DNA from: Phycicoccus sp. Root101
Lineage (GTDB): Bacteria; Actinomycetota; Actinomycetes; Actinomycetales; Dermatophilaceae
Length of the DNA stretch: 64,000 nucleotides
NCBI RefSeq assembly: GCF_001426245.1
Contig: NZ_LMCM01000009.1
Span: forward strand, 186,001-250,000
Direction of reading: 5' to 3'
Position 1 is the first letter of the stretch; each line of letters begins with the position of its first letter. The translations under genes and the position numbers were made by a program. Positions 55,681-64,000 of this stretch are shown piece by piece. The notes beneath the pieces are model-generated. The model worked only from the letters and a program-made list of their open reading frames with translations. It was not told the DNA's origin and searched no databases.

Positions 55681-55702
55681 GTATGGCGACCGCTCGCCAT
55701 AC
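55681..55702. promoter_or_regulatory. 9-bp palindrome, candidate operator of the GH3 gene
   Basis: GTATGGCGA and TCGCCATAC separated by CCGC form a perfect inverted repeat 25 bp upstream of the GH3 ATG and 88 bp upstream of lhr. It is the clearest operator-like site in this 133-bp gap. No regulator gene is adjacent. Confidence 0.5.
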
Positions 55703-55789
55703 ACAGTAGGACGCCGCGGGGGCGGCGAGGGTTGTCCCGCGGGCCGGCCGGCAGCAGGTGTCGGTGGCCCGTGGCAGGCTGTCCAGCAC

Positions 55790-58700
55790 ATGGCTTCCGA
55801 CGTCCTCGAGCGCTTCTCCCCCGCCACCGCGGAGTGGTTCCGCGGTTCCTTCAGCGAGCCCACCGCGGCGCAGGCCGGGGCCTGGGAGGCGATCAGCTCG
55901 GGGCAGCACGCCCTCGTCGTGGCCCCCACCGGTTCGGGCAAGACGTTGTCGGCGTTCCTGTGGGCGCTGGACCGGCTGGCGAGCACCCCGCCGCCGCCGG
56001 AGAAGCTCAAGCGCTGCCGCGTCCTCTACATCTCCCCCATGAAGGCCCTCGCCGTCGACGTCGAGCGCAACCTGCGCTCACCCCTGGTCGGCATCGGTCA
56101 CGCGGCCACCCGGCTCGGCCTCCCGCAGCCCGAGATCACGGTGGCGGTGCGCTCCGGCGACACCCCGGCCAACGAGCGGCGCGCGTTCGCCCGCACCCCG
56201 AGCGACGTGCTCATCACGACGCCCGAGTCGTTGTTCCTCATCCTCACCTCGCAGGCGCGCGAGGCCCTCGCCGGTGTGGAGACGGTGATCCTCGACGAGG
56301 TGCACGCCGTCGCGGGCACCAAGCGCGGCGCCCACCTCGCCCTGACCCTCGAGCGGCTCGACGCCCTCCTGGACGCACCCGCCCAGCGGATCGGGCTGTC
56401 CGCCACGGTCGAGCCCGTCGAGGAGGTCGCCCGTTACCTCGCCGGTGGCCGGCCGGTGGAGATCGTGCGACCGCCGTCAACCAAGGAGTGGGACCTCGAC
56501 GTCGTCGTGCCCATCGCCGACATGTCCAGCCTGGGCGAGGTGATCGAGGACGACCTCTCCGGGCCCGCGGCGGGTGGCGAGCGCCGCGCCTCGATCTGGC
56601 CGCACGTCGAGGAGCGGATCGTCGACCTCATCGCCTCGCACCGCTCGACCCTGGTGTTCTCCAACTCGCGCCGCCTCGCCGAGCGGCTCACCAGCCGCCT
56701 CAACGAGATCTGGGAGGAACGCCTCGAGAAGGTCGCCGCGGAGCGCGCGGAGGCCGAGGAGTCGGGGAGCGAGCTCACGGGCGCTGCGACCACCGCCCCG
56801 TCGGCGGCGGAGCAGCGTCGAGGGGCTGCCGGGTCCCGCACCCCGGCCCAGATGATGGCCCAGGCCGGTTCGACGAACGGGGCGCCGGCCGTGCTCGCCC
56901 GCGCCCACCACGGGTCGGTGAGCAAGGAGCACCGGGCGCTCATCGAGGAGGACCTCAAGGCGGGTCGCCTCCCGGCCGTCGTGGCGACCTCGAGCCTCGA
57001 GCTCGGCATCGACATGGGTGCGGTCGACCTCGTCGTGCAGGTCGAGTCCCCACCGTCGGTGGCCAGCGGGCTGCAACGCGTGGGCCGGGCCGGTCACCAG
57101 GTCGGAGCGGTCTCCCGGGGCGTGTTGTTCCCGAAGTTCCGCGGCGACCTGGTCCAGACGGCGGTCGTCGTGGAACGCATGCGGGCGGGCGCCATCGAGT
57201 CCCTGCGCGTCCCGGCGAACCCCGTCGACGTCCTGGCCCAGCAGATCGTGGCCATGTGCGCCCTCGACGACTGGACCGTCGACGACCTCGAGAAGGTCGT
57301 GCGCGGAGCCACACCGTTCTCGTCGCTGCCGCGCTCGATCCTCGAGTCGGTCCTCGACATGCTGTCCGGCCGCTACCCCAGCGACGAGTTCGCCGAGCTG
57401 CGACCGCGCATCGTCTGGGACCGCGTCACCGGTGTCCTCAGCGGGCGCCCCGGCGCCCAGCGCCTCGCCGTCACCTCCGGCGGCACCATCCCCGACCGCG
57501 GCCTGTATGCCGTGTTCCTCGCCTCGTCCGAGGGTGCCGGTCGGCGCGTGGGCGAGCTCGACGAGGAGATGGTGTACGAGTCGCGCGTCGGCGACGTCTT
57601 CACCCTCGGCACGTCCACCTGGCGGATCGAGGACATCACCCACGACCGGGTGCTCGTCACCCCGGCCCCCGGGATGCCGGGCAAGCTCCCGTTCTGGAAG
57701 GGCGACCAGCTCGGTCGTCCGGCCGAGCTCGGTCGGGCCGTGGGGGCGTTCGTCCGCGAGGTGGTGGGCCTGAGCGACGCCAAGGCCAGGGAGCGCGTCA
57801 CCGCGGCCGGCCTCGACGAATGGGCCACCGACAACCTGCTCGCCTACCTGCGTGAGCAGAAGGAGGCCACCGGCCACGTCCCCGACGACCGCACGATCGT
57901 CGTCGAGCGCTTCCGCGACGAGATCGGCGACTGGCGGGTCGCGGTCCACTCGCCGTTCGGCGGCCAGGTGCACGCTCCGTGGGCGCTGTGCGTCTCGGCG
58001 CGGATGCGTGAGCGGTTCGGCGTCGACGTGCAGGCGATGCACGGTGACGACGGGATCGTGTTCCGGCTGCCCGACCTGGAGTTCGAGGACGGGCGCGGGG
58101 TCGGCGCCGAGCTGATGGAGCTGGTGCGCCTCGACCCTGACGAGGTGCACGACCGCGTCACCTCGGAGATCGGCGGGTCGGCCCTGTTCGCCGCCCGGTT
58201 CCGCGAGTGCGCGTCGCGTGCCCTGCTGCTCCCCCGACGTCGCCCCGACCGCCGCCAACCGTTGTGGCAGCAGCGTCAACGAGCCGCCCAGCTGCTCGAG
58301 GTCGCCAGCCAGTACGCCTCGTTCCCGATCATCCTCGAGACCGTGCGCGAGTGCGTCCAGGACGTGTTCGACGTGCCCGGGCTCGAGACCCTGATGAAGG
58401 CCGTCGAGTCGCGCGAGGTCACCCTCGTCGACGTCGAGTCGCGCCAGCCCTCGCCGTTCGCACGGTCCCTGATGTTCGGGTACGTCGCGCAGTTCCTCTA
58501 CGAGGGTGACTCGCCCCTGGCGGAGAAGCGCGCAGCCGCCCTGTCCCTCGACCCCACCCTGCTCGCCGAGCTGCTCGGGCGGGGTGAGGGCCTGTCGCTG
58601 CGCGACCTGCTCGACCCCGAGCAGGTCACCCGCACCGAGAACGAGCTCCAGCGCCTCGTGCCCGAGCGCGCCTGCCGGGACGCCGAGGACATCGCCGACC

Positions 58701-60577
58701 TGCTCCGCGTGCTCGGTCCCCTGTCGTTGTCCGAGATCCAGCGTCGGTCGCAGGAGGCCCTGTCCCACAAGGACATCGGCGGCTGGCTCGTCGACCTCGA
58801 GGGTGCGCGCCGCCTGATCCGGGTCCGTGTTGCCGGCGAGGAGCGCTGGGCCGCCATCGAGGACGCCGGTCGACTTCGCGACGCCCTCGGCGCCTCGCTG
58901 CCCGTGGGCGTCCCCCAGGCCTTCCTCGAGCCCGTCCCCGACCCGCTCGGTGACCTCGTCGCCCGGTTCGCCCGCACCCACGGCCCGTTCCCGGTGTCCA
59001 CGGTCGCCGCGTGGTGGGGCGTGGGACCAGCCGTCGCGCTCGACACCCTGCGCCGGCTCGTGGCCTCCGGCCGCGTCGTCGAGGGTGAGCTGCTCCCGCT
59101 GGAGAACGGCGGCGGCCGGCACGGCCTGGACTACTGCGACGCCGAGGTGCTGCGGATGCTGCGCCGGCGGTCGCTGGCAGCGCTGCGCGCCGAGGTCGAG
59201 CCGGTCGCGACGGTCGAGCTCGCGCGGTTCCTGCCGCAGTGGCAGGGCGTCGGTGGTGGGTTGCGCGGTCGCGACGGACTCATCCGCGCCGTGGAGCAGC
59301 TCGCCGGTGCGGTGCTCCCGGCGAGCGCACTGGAGACCCTCGTCCTGCCGACCCGCGTGGCCGGGTACACCGCGGCCCTGCTCGACGAGCTGACCAGCAG
59401 CGGCGAGGTGCTGTGGCGCGGCCACGGGTCGCTCCCCGGCGACGACGGCTGGGTCTCCCTCCACCTCGCCGACACGGCGCACCTCACGATGCCCCCGCCG
59501 GCGGACGAGACCCTGAGCGAGTCGCAGCAGGCCATGGTCGAGGCGCTGTCTGGGGGCGGCGCCTACTTCTTCCGCACCCTCTCCGACGCCGTCGGCAGCA
59601 CCGACGACGAGCAGGTGCTCACCGACCTCTGGGCGCTGGTCTGGGCGGGGCGCCTGAGCGGTGACACCATCGCCCCGCTCCGGGCGCTGCTCTCCGGCGG
59701 CCGCACGGCCCACCGCCGCAGCACGTCCGGTCCCCGTTCCTCGCGGTATGCCGGGCGGCAGGGTTCGCTGGGCACCCTGTCGGGACGACGCGGCCTGGGT
59801 CGTCCGTCCCTGCCGGCCCGTTCCGGCCCACCGGCCGGCGCCGGGCGCTGGTCGCTGCTCCCCGAGACCGAGGGCGATGCGACGGTGCGGGCCTACGCCA
59901 CCGCCGAGGTGCTCCTCGACCGGTACGGCGTGGTCACCCGGGGTTCGGTCGTCGCCGAGGACGTCCCCGGCGGGTTCGCCGGGGTCTACCGGGTGCTGGC
60001 TGCTGCAGAGGAGTCCGGGCGGGTGCGGCGCGGGTACTTCGTCGAGTTCCTCGGTGCGGCCCAGTTCTCGACGACCGGGGCCATCGACCGGATCCGTGCG
60101 GGTGCACGGCAGCCGGGCGGCGACCCCGACGAGCAGCAGGGTCCCGCCCTGGTGCTCGCTGCGACCGACCCTGCCAACGCCTACGGCGCTGCCCTCCCAT
60201 GGCCCGACCGCGTCACCCGGGACGAGGACGACCCGGCCGACAGCGAGGCGGGCAAGGCCGCCCGCGGGTCAGCCGGAGGCCGCAAGGGCCACCAGCCCGG
60301 TCGCAAGGCCGGAGCCCTGGTGGTGCTCGTCGACGGCGAGCTGGTGCTCTACGTCGAGCGCGGTGGCAAGACGCTCCTGTCCTGGACCGACGACCCGATG
60401 CGCCTCCAGGGAGCAGCCGACGCGCTGGCCCTCGCGGTACGGGAAGGAGCCCTCGGCCGGCTGACGGTCGAGAAGGCCGACGGCGGGGCCCTGCTGGGGT
60501 CCGAGCACCCGCTCGTGGCGGCCCTGGCCAACGCCGGCTTCCACGCCACCCCTCGCGGGCTGCGGTTGCGGCGATGA
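55790..60577 (+). CDS. lhr: ATP-dependent helicase Lhr (Lhr-core plus Lhr C-terminal domain)
   Basis: A 1595-residue DNA helicase of the full-length Lhr type. Walker A is APTGSGKT (about 45-52), the DExH box is LDEVHAVAGTKRG, with IGLSATVEPVEEV, SSLELGIDMGAVDLV and RVGRAGHQVG for motifs III, V and VI. The winged-helix and Lhr-core domain follow, then an Ala/Arg/Gly-rich spacer region and a long C-terminal half with further winged helices, ending in a Nei-side domain. Lhr is induced by DNA damage in mycobacteria. It lies 69 bp upstream of nei2, and the pair is conserved in Actinobacteria, pointing to joint repair work. Confidence 0.95.
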   Translation: MASDVLERFSPATAEWFRGSFSEPTAAQAGAWEAISSGQHALVVAPTGSGKTLSAFLWALDRLASTPPPPEKLKRCRVLYISPMKALAVDVERNLRSPLVGIGHAATRLGLPQPEITVAVRSGDTPANERRAFARTPSDVLITTPESLFLILTSQAREALAGVETVILDEVHAVAGTKRGAHLALTLERLDALLDAPAQRIGLSATVEPVEEVARYLAGGRPVEIVRPPSTKEWDLDVVVPIADMSSLGEVIEDDLSGPAAGGERRASIWPHVEERIVDLIASHRSTLVFSNSRRLAERLTSRLNEIWEERLEKVAAERAEAEESGSELTGAATTAPSAAEQRRGAAGSRTPAQMMAQAGSTNGAPAVLARAHHGSVSKEHRALIEEDLKAGRLPAVVATSSLELGIDMGAVDLVVQVESPPSVASGLQRVGRAGHQVGAVSRGVLFPKFRGDLVQTAVVVERMRAGAIESLRVPANPVDVLAQQIVAMCALDDWTVDDLEKVVRGATPFSSLPRSILESVLDMLSGRYPSDEFAELRPRIVWDRVTGVLSGRPGAQRLAVTSGGTIPDRGLYAVFLASSEGAGRRVGELDEEMVYESRVGDVFTLGTSTWRIEDITHDRVLVTPAPGMPGKLPFWKGDQLGRPAELGRAVGAFVREVVGLSDAKARERVTAAGLDEWATDNLLAYLREQKEATGHVPDDRTIVVERFRDEIGDWRVAVHSPFGGQVHAPWALCVSARMRERFGVDVQAMHGDDGIVFRLPDLEFEDGRGVGAELMELVRLDPDEVHDRVTSEIGGSALFAARFRECASRALLLPRRRPDRRQPLWQQRQRAAQLLEVASQYASFPIILETVRECVQDVFDVPGLETLMKAVESREVTLVDVESRQPSPFARSLMFGYVAQFLYEGDSPLAEKRAAALSLDPTLLAELLGRGEGLSLRDLLDPEQVTRTENELQRLVPERACRDAEDIADLLRVLGPLSLSEIQRRSQEALSHKDIGGWLVDLEGARRLIRVRVAGEERWAAIEDAGRLRDALGASLPVGVPQAFLEPVPDPLGDLVARFARTHGPFPVSTVAAWWGVGPAVALDTLRRLVASGRVVEGELLPLENGGGRHGLDYCDAEVLRMLRRRSLAALRAEVEPVATVELARFLPQWQGVGGGLRGRDGLIRAVEQLAGAVLPASALETLVLPTRVAGYTAALLDELTSSGEVLWRGHGSLPGDDGWVSLHLADTAHLTMPPPADETLSESQQAMVEALSGGGAYFFRTLSDAVGSTDDEQVLTDLWALVWAGRLSGDTIAPLRALLSGGRTAHRRSTSGPRSSRYAGRQGSLGTLSGRRGLGRPSLPARSGPPAGAGRWSLLPETEGDATVRAYATAEVLLDRYGVVTRGSVVAEDVPGGFAGVYRVLAAAEESGRVRRGYFVEFLGAAQFSTTGAIDRIRAGARQPGGDPDEQQGPALVLAATDPANAYGAALPWPDRVTRDEDDPADSEAGKAARGSAGGRKGHQPGRKAGALVVLVDGELVLYVERGGKTLLSWTDDPMRLQGAADALALAVREGALGRLTVEKADGGALLGSEHPLVAALANAGFHATPRGLRLRR

Positions 60578-60646
60578 GCCGTTCCGCTGGTGGGCGCATC
60601 GGCGTCGTCACCTCCTTGGCCACCGCTCTCGTGAACGGGTCCGTGC

Positions 60647-61513
60647 GTGCCTGAGGGCGACACGGTCTGGCGCACGGCGACGCGATTGCACCGGGCCGTG
60701 GCGGGTCAGGAGATCACGCTCTGGGACGTGCGGTTCCCGGAGATCGCCACGACCGACTTCCGTGGCGCGACGACCACCGAGGTGGTCAGCCGTGGCAAGC
60801 ACGTCTTGCACCGGCTCGACAACGGCGTCACGATGCACTCGCACCTGCGCATGGAGGGACAGTGGCGCGTCGAGGCGCCCGGGGACAACGGACGCTGGCT
60901 GCGCAGGGCCGACCTGCGGGCTGCCGTCGGCACGCACGAGTGGACGGCACTGGGGCTGCGTCTCGGTGTGCTCGAGCTGCTGCCCACCAGTCGTGAGTCG
61001 GACGTCGTGGGCCACCTGGGGCCCGATGTCCTGGGGCCGGACTGGGACGCCGTCGTGGCGGTCTCGAACCTGCGCTCCTCCCCCACCACCATCGGGGCCG
61101 CCCTGCTCGACCAGCGCAACCTCGCCGGGGTCGGCACGCTGTGGGCCTCGGAGAGCCTGTTCATGGAGAAGGTGCATCCGTGGACCGCGGCCGCCGACCT
61201 GGAGGCCGACGTCGTCGAACGTCTCGTGGACCGGGCCCACCGGCTCCTTGACACCGCCCGCCACCACGCCGTGCAGTCGAGCACCGGGGTCCGGCGGCGG
61301 GGCGAGGAGAGCTTCGTCCACGCCCGGTCCGGACGGCCCTGCCGACGCTGCGGCACCGGCATCCGGGTCGCGATGATCGGACAGGCGCCGCAGGAGCGCA
61401 CGATGTTCTACTGCCCGAGCTGTCAGGGCGGCCTCGGACCGACGGACGACGGGCGACCGCAACGCCCCATGGGGTCGTCGGGTGGTCGGGCCACGCCGTA
61501 CCGCCGCGCCTGA
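60647..61513 (+). CDS. nei: endonuclease VIII-like DNA glycosylase (Nei2)
   Basis: A 288-residue Fpg/Nei-family enzyme that removes oxidised bases and cuts the strand. The catalytic Pro and Glu are in the start V/M-PEGDTVWRTA (residues 2 and 3), the conserved helix-2-turn-helix is near QRNLAGVGTLWASE, and a C-terminal zinc finger reads CRRCGTGI...FYCPSC (C-x2-C, C-x2-C). The GTG at 60647 sets Pro2 next to the start, as the chemistry demands. It follows lhr on the same strand. Its end overlaps or abuts the grpB remnant on the other strand. Confidence 0.95.
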   Translation: MPEGDTVWRTATRLHRAVAGQEITLWDVRFPEIATTDFRGATTTEVVSRGKHVLHRLDNGVTMHSHLRMEGQWRVEAPGDNGRWLRRADLRAAVGTHEWTALGLRLGVLELLPTSRESDVVGHLGPDVLGPDWDAVVAVSNLRSSPTTIGAALLDQRNLAGVGTLWASESLFMEKVHPWTAAADLEADVVERLVDRAHRLLDTARHHAVQSSTGVRRRGEESFVHARSGRPCRRCGTGIRVAMIGQAPQERTMFYCPSCQGGLGPTDDGRPQRPMGSSGGRATPYRRA

Positions 61514-62029
61514 TCCTCCTGGCGGGCAGAGGCCCTCAGGGGAGCCTCGGGCGCGCCCGCGCGGCGCAGGATCGACTCGACGACCTCCGTCTTCACGTCG
61601 GCGTAGTCCTGGACCTACCGCCACCGGCGGGTCGCCGGATCGCGCTTGGTCGCGGCATACCGCTTACGGTCGTCGGGGTGGGTGCGCAGCCAGTCCCGGA
61701 AGCGGCGCATCCGGGCGACCTCCGCGTCGGCTGCCCCGGGCGAGAAGATGTACAGGTTCACGTCGAACGGGGCCCCGCTCTCACGACGACGGTAGAGGAC
61801 CCGGTGCTCCTGCCAGTCGGGCTCGCGGATGCGCAGCATGCAACCCAACGCCTCGAGGACCGGCACGGGGGCTCACTCGTCCGAATCGGGTCCGAGCAGC
61901 AGGATGTCGATGACGGGCTTGGCGGACAGCCCCGGAACCGACGTGGAGCCGACGTGCTCGACGGACAGGCAGAGAGCACCCACCACGACCTCGGGAGGCG
62001 GCCGCTCGTCGTCCCCGCGGACAGGTGCG
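61514..62029 (-). pseudogene. grpB-family pseudogene with two in-frame stops
   Basis: Read on the minus strand, one frame gives VEHVGSTSVPGLSAKPVIDI, then a TGA at 61875-61873, then VLEALGCMLRIREPDWQEH, FSPGAADAEVARMRRFRDWL and YAATKRDPATRRWR, then a TAG at 61617-61615 where relatives have Tyr, then VQDYADVKTEVVESILRRAG. All parts are in one frame and in GrpB/DUF427-like nucleotidyltransferase order. The N-terminal 40 or so residues before VEHVG are poorly preserved, and there is no start codon with a ribosome binding site. It lies between nei and clgR. Two different nonsense codons argue against recoding. The 83-codon middle piece could be mistaken for a gene. Confidence 0.8.
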
Positions 62030-62329
62030 TCAGGCGGCGGAGGCCGAGACCAGCGCGGTGGCCGGCAGCGGCAGCGACACCGGAGCGGTCAGCGCCTCGG
62101 TCTCGGCGACCCGCTCGGAGACCTGGCCGAGGACCTCGGACAGGGGGAGGTGCAGGGCGCCACAGATCGACGACAACAGCTCGGACGAGGCTTCCTTCTC
62201 ACCGCGCTCGACCTCGCTGAGGTACCCCAGCGACACCGAGGCCGCGGCAGACACCTCGCGGAGCGTGCGGCCCTGGGACTGGCGCTGCTCACGGAGGACG
62301 TCACCGAGTTCGCGACGGAGCAGGATCAT
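62030..62329 (-). CDS. clgR: XRE-type transcriptional regulator ClgR
   Basis: A 99-residue regulator of Clp protease and stress genes in Actinobacteria. The helix-turn-helix is [22 protein letters not shown] followed here as [20 protein letters not shown] and [20 protein letters not shown], as in ClgR. An Ala/Val/Ser-rich end with a hydrophobic AA close resembles a ClpP degradation tag. AAGGAGG lies 6 nt upstream. It ends the rimO-pgsA-cinA-clgR cluster, as in mycobacteria. Confidence 0.93.
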   Translation of the reverse strand: MILLRRELGDVLREQRQSQGRTLREVSAAASVSLGYLSEVERGEKEASSELLSSICGALHLPLSEVLGQVSERVAETEALTAPVSLPLPATALVSASAA

Positions 62330-62381
62330 GACGCCTCCTTCAGCTGGTCGTCACCGGGACGGGTACGGGACCACGGTACCC

Positions 62382-62399
62382 CGCAGCCCTGACGCTGCG
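62382..62399. promoter_or_regulatory. CGCAGC-N6-GCTGCG palindrome upstream of clgR
   Basis: A perfect 6-bp inverted repeat about 55 bp before the clgR start, beside another weak one (GGTAC...GTACC, 62362-62380). ClgR is autoregulatory in relatives, but the match to its CGC-N5-GCG-type site is only approximate. Confidence 0.3.
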
Positions 62400-62434
62400 C
62401 GCGCAGGATTCGGGAATCACGAGGTTCGCACGGG

Positions 62435-62998
62435 TCAACGACGGGCACGGCCGGAATCTTCCGCCCCACCGACCCCACGCGTCCACCCCGACGCGCCGTC
62501 CACGTCCGCCGACCTGCCCATGATCTCGCTCACGAGGGCGAGGGCGGCGGCGACGGTCGCAGCCCTGATCGCCGCACGGTCGCCCGTCAGGGCGAGCTCG
62601 CGGACCTCGACGCGGTCGAGCTCCTGACCGGCCCGGGCGACCGCGACGAAGACCGTCCCCACCGGGCGGCCGTCCTGCGGATCGGGTCCGGCCACGCCGG
62701 TCGTCGCGACGCCGAGGTCGGCGCCACACACGCGGGCGGCACCCAGCGCCATCTCGCGGGCCACCCTGTCCTGGACGGCGCCACCCTCGGCGAGGACGGC
62801 CGGGTCGACACCCAGCACGGACGCCTTGACGTCGGTCGCGTAGCTCACCACCCCGCCGCGGACCACGGCGGAGGCTCCGGGCACGTCGGTGAGGGCCGCG
62901 GCGACCAGGCCGCCGGTGAGCGACTCGGCGGTGGCGACCGTCGTCCCGGCCGCGCGCAGCGCAGCGACGACGTCCGCGGCCGACACGGCCCCGGTCAT
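62435..62998 (-). CDS. cinA: CinA C-terminal domain protein (nicotinamide-nucleotide amidohydrolase, PncC)
   Basis: A 187-residue stand-alone CinA C-terminal domain. TVATAESLTGGLVAAALTDV carries the Ser nucleophile region, and GVVSYATDVKASVLGV, VATTGVAGPDPQDGRPVGTV fit PncC, which deamidates NMN in NAD recycling. The ATG overlaps the pgsA stop by 4 nt. An extra acidic/Gly tail of about 20 residues ends it. The N-terminal MoCF-like domain of long CinA is absent. Confidence 0.94.
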   Translation of the reverse strand: MTGAVSAADVVAALRAAGTTVATAESLTGGLVAAALTDVPGASAVVRGGVVSYATDVKASVLGVDPAVLAEGGAVQDRVAREMALGAARVCGADLGVATTGVAGPDPQDGRPVGTVFVAVARAGQELDRVEVRELALTGDRAAIRAATVAAALALVSEIMGRSADVDGASGWTRGVGGAEDSGRARR

Positions 62999-63657
62999 CG
63001 GCGTCGGGCGGCCCGGGCGGCGCGCTTCATGGCGGCACGTTCGCTGGTCTGGCGCAGGCGGTGGGCCTTGTAGGCGATGTCGAGCCCGGTGACGACGGTG
63101 ACGAGCACGGCCAGGCCCAGCACCAGCCAGGCCACGAGGTGCCAGACGTCGGAGCCGGGGAACGTGGACAGCGGCAGCGTGAACAGGGTCAGGCCCAGGC
63201 TCTGCAGGGCCGTCTTGACCTTGCCGCCGCGCCCGGCGGGCATGACCCCGTGGCGGATCACGACGAAGCGCATCGCGGTGACGCCCCACTCGCGGACCAG
63301 CACGACCAGGGTCATCCACCACGGGAGGTCACCGAGGGAGGCGAGGCCGATGAACGCCATGCTCATCAGCGCCTTGTCGGCGATGGGGTCGGCGATCTTG
63401 CCGAAGTTGGTGATGAGCCCCCGGCTGCGGGCGATGTCGCCGTCCACCCGATCGGTCGCCGTGGCGATGACGAACACGGCAGCCGCCCACCACCTCATCG
63501 TCGGGTTGTGGCCGCTGCCGGCGAGCAGCAGCCAGCCGTAGACGGGCACGAGCAGGATCCGCGAGACCGTCAGGGCGTTCGCGATGTTCCAGGCGCTCGG
63601 TGTCGGCGTCGAGACCGGCTCGGTCATCGGGTCCGGCAGCGGGGCCGACTCGCTCAT
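62995..63657 (-). CDS. pgsA: CDP-diacylglycerol-glycerol-3-phosphate 3-phosphatidyltransferase
   Basis: A 220-residue membrane enzyme of phospholipid synthesis. The CDP-alcohol phosphotransferase motif D-G-x2-A-R-x8-G-x3-D-x3-D is complete (DRVDGDIARSRG, then GKIADPIADK). About five membrane helices and a very basic C-terminus (MKRAARAARRR) are seen. The ATG overlaps the rimO stop by 4 nt, which fixes the start. Confidence 0.95.
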   Translation of the reverse strand: MSESAPLPDPMTEPVSTPTPSAWNIANALTVSRILLVPVYGWLLLAGSGHNPTMRWWAAAVFVIATATDRVDGDIARSRGLITNFGKIADPIADKALMSMAFIGLASLGDLPWWMTLVVLVREWGVTAMRFVVIRHGVMPAGRGGKVKTALQSLGLTLFTLPLSTFPGSDVWHLVAWLVLGLAVLVTVVTGLDIAYKAHRLRQTSERAAMKRAARAARRR

Positions 63658-64000
63658 GCCGGCTCTGCCACGAGGTCGATGCCCTCGGTTGCCACCACCA
63701 CCGCGTGCACGATGTCGCCGACGGCCAGGCCGGGCCAGTCCTCCGGCGCGAGCAGGGTGACGCCGTCCACGTCCGGACCCTGGTGCACCGCGCGACCGAC
63801 CACCATCGGCTCGTCGTCGTCACCGTCGCCGAGGTCTCCGCTCGGGACCGACTCGACGAGCACGTCGACCGTCTCACCGATCCGCTCCTCGGCGCGCTGG
63901 AGGTTGAGCTCCTCGATCAGGGCGGTGAACCGTGACACGCGCTCGGCGACGACGTGCTCGGGCAGCTTGTCGCCGTAGGTCTCCGCCTCGGTGCCATCCT
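63654..64000 (-). CDS. rimO: ribosomal protein S12 methylthiotransferase RimO (C-terminal part)
   Basis: The last 114 codons of a gene that begins beyond the window. The sequence reads DGTEAETYGDKLPEHVVAER, RFTALIEELNLQRAEERIG and then the TRAM domain (VDVLVESVPSG...VVGRAVHQGPDVDGVTLL). This tail and the rimO-pgsA-cinA-clgR order support RimO, which methylthiolates Asp of uS12, rather than MiaB, which is already encoded at 41.9-43.5 kb. The radical-SAM part is outside. Confidence 0.9.
   Translation of the reverse strand, partial: DGTEAETYGDKLPEHVVAERVSRFTALIEELNLQRAEERIGETVDVLVESVPSGDLGDGDDDEPMVVGRAVHQGPDVDGVTLLAPEDWPGLAVGDIVHAVVVATEGIDLVAEPA

Noticed and set aside
53926-57855. A 1309-codon open frame on the plus strand across the GH3 gene and the start of lhr
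   Set aside because: It reads antisense to the GH3 gene and out of frame through lhr; its product is Arg/Gly/Pro-rich with no domain. High G+C removes stop codons from shadow frames.
56477-59713. A 1078-codon open frame antisense to lhr
   Set aside because: Composition is typical of a complement-strand shadow (Glu/Gly/His/Arg-rich), with no motif or ribosome binding site; Lhr motifs on the plus strand are clear.
61615-61866. An 83-codon ORF as an intact small gene
   Set aside because: GrpB-like sequence continues in the same frame beyond both its stops, so it is a fragment of a pseudogene.
61873-61875. TGA in the grpB remnant as selenocysteine or programmed read-through
   Set aside because: A second, different stop (TAG) occurs in the same frame, the N-terminus is decayed, and no SECIS-like hairpin is apparent.

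Overview
The window is about 71% G+C (by eye), uses GTG starts freely, and is packed with genes in short overlapping runs. The gene content is actinobacterial: ClgR, DUF3097, DUF3046, an Lhr/Nei2 pair, DnaJ2 behind HrcA, and a SigE-like ECF factor with a Gmad2 partner. The backbone order resembles the era-to-clgR segment of other Actinobacteria, including mycobacteria. An Intrasporangiaceae-type organism (Janibacter, Knoellia, Terrabacter, Phycicoccus relatives) is my best guess from general resemblance; no rRNA is present to confirm it. I saw no tRNA, rRNA, CRISPR array, insertion sequence or phage gene.

Layout. 1-4.6 kb: the end of an ArsR-like regulator divergent from a double GNAT acetyltransferase, then asd and a BCCT osmolyte transporter. 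4.7-13.9 kb: the conserved minus-strand cluster hrcA-dnaJ-rsmE / HIT-phoH-ybeY-CBS protein-era, headed by a CIRCE operator and interrupted by a plus-strand ECF sigma factor with its membrane partner. 13.9-19.8 kb: DUF3097, DUF4870, hemW, an ornithine cyclodeaminase-like enzyme, a tyrosine phosphatase, a Nudix hydrolase and a small membrane protein. 19.7-29.7 kb: a hotdog-fold protein, lepA, an MFS exporter, an M48 protease, a kinase-like APH protein, an orphan PemK/MazF-like protein, a secreted GH25 lysozyme, rpsT, holA and a lone XdhC Rossmann domain. 29.7-38.8 kb: dinG, GNATs, a DUF3516 helicase, an NmrA-like reductase and hflX. 38.8-46.2 kb: a methyltransferase, dapF-miaA-def-miaB, a YoaK protein, recX and recA.

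46.4-53.5 kb is the most accessory-looking stretch. It lies between recA and DUF3046, which are neighbours in other Actinobacteria. It carries a two-gene EACC1-caspase module whose caspase is fused to about a dozen membrane segments, an ElaA-type GNAT, a NodI/DrrA-type ABC exporter with two permeases, and a nitronate monooxygenase. The EACC1-caspase pair is divergent from recA, and a perfect SOS box lies between them. 53.5-64 kb: DUF3046, a secreted GH3 hexosaminidase with FG-GAP repeats, the giant helicase Lhr with Nei2, a grpB pseudogene broken by two in-frame stops, then clgR-cinA-pgsA-rimO, the last running off the window.

Besides genes, about 30 copies of the heptamer GTATGCC/GGCATAC are scattered across the window in several reading frames, often forcing rare codons. 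Several strong hairpins mark gene ends, and the BCCT gene has an unusual hairpin placed between its Shine-Dalgarno sequence and its start codon.
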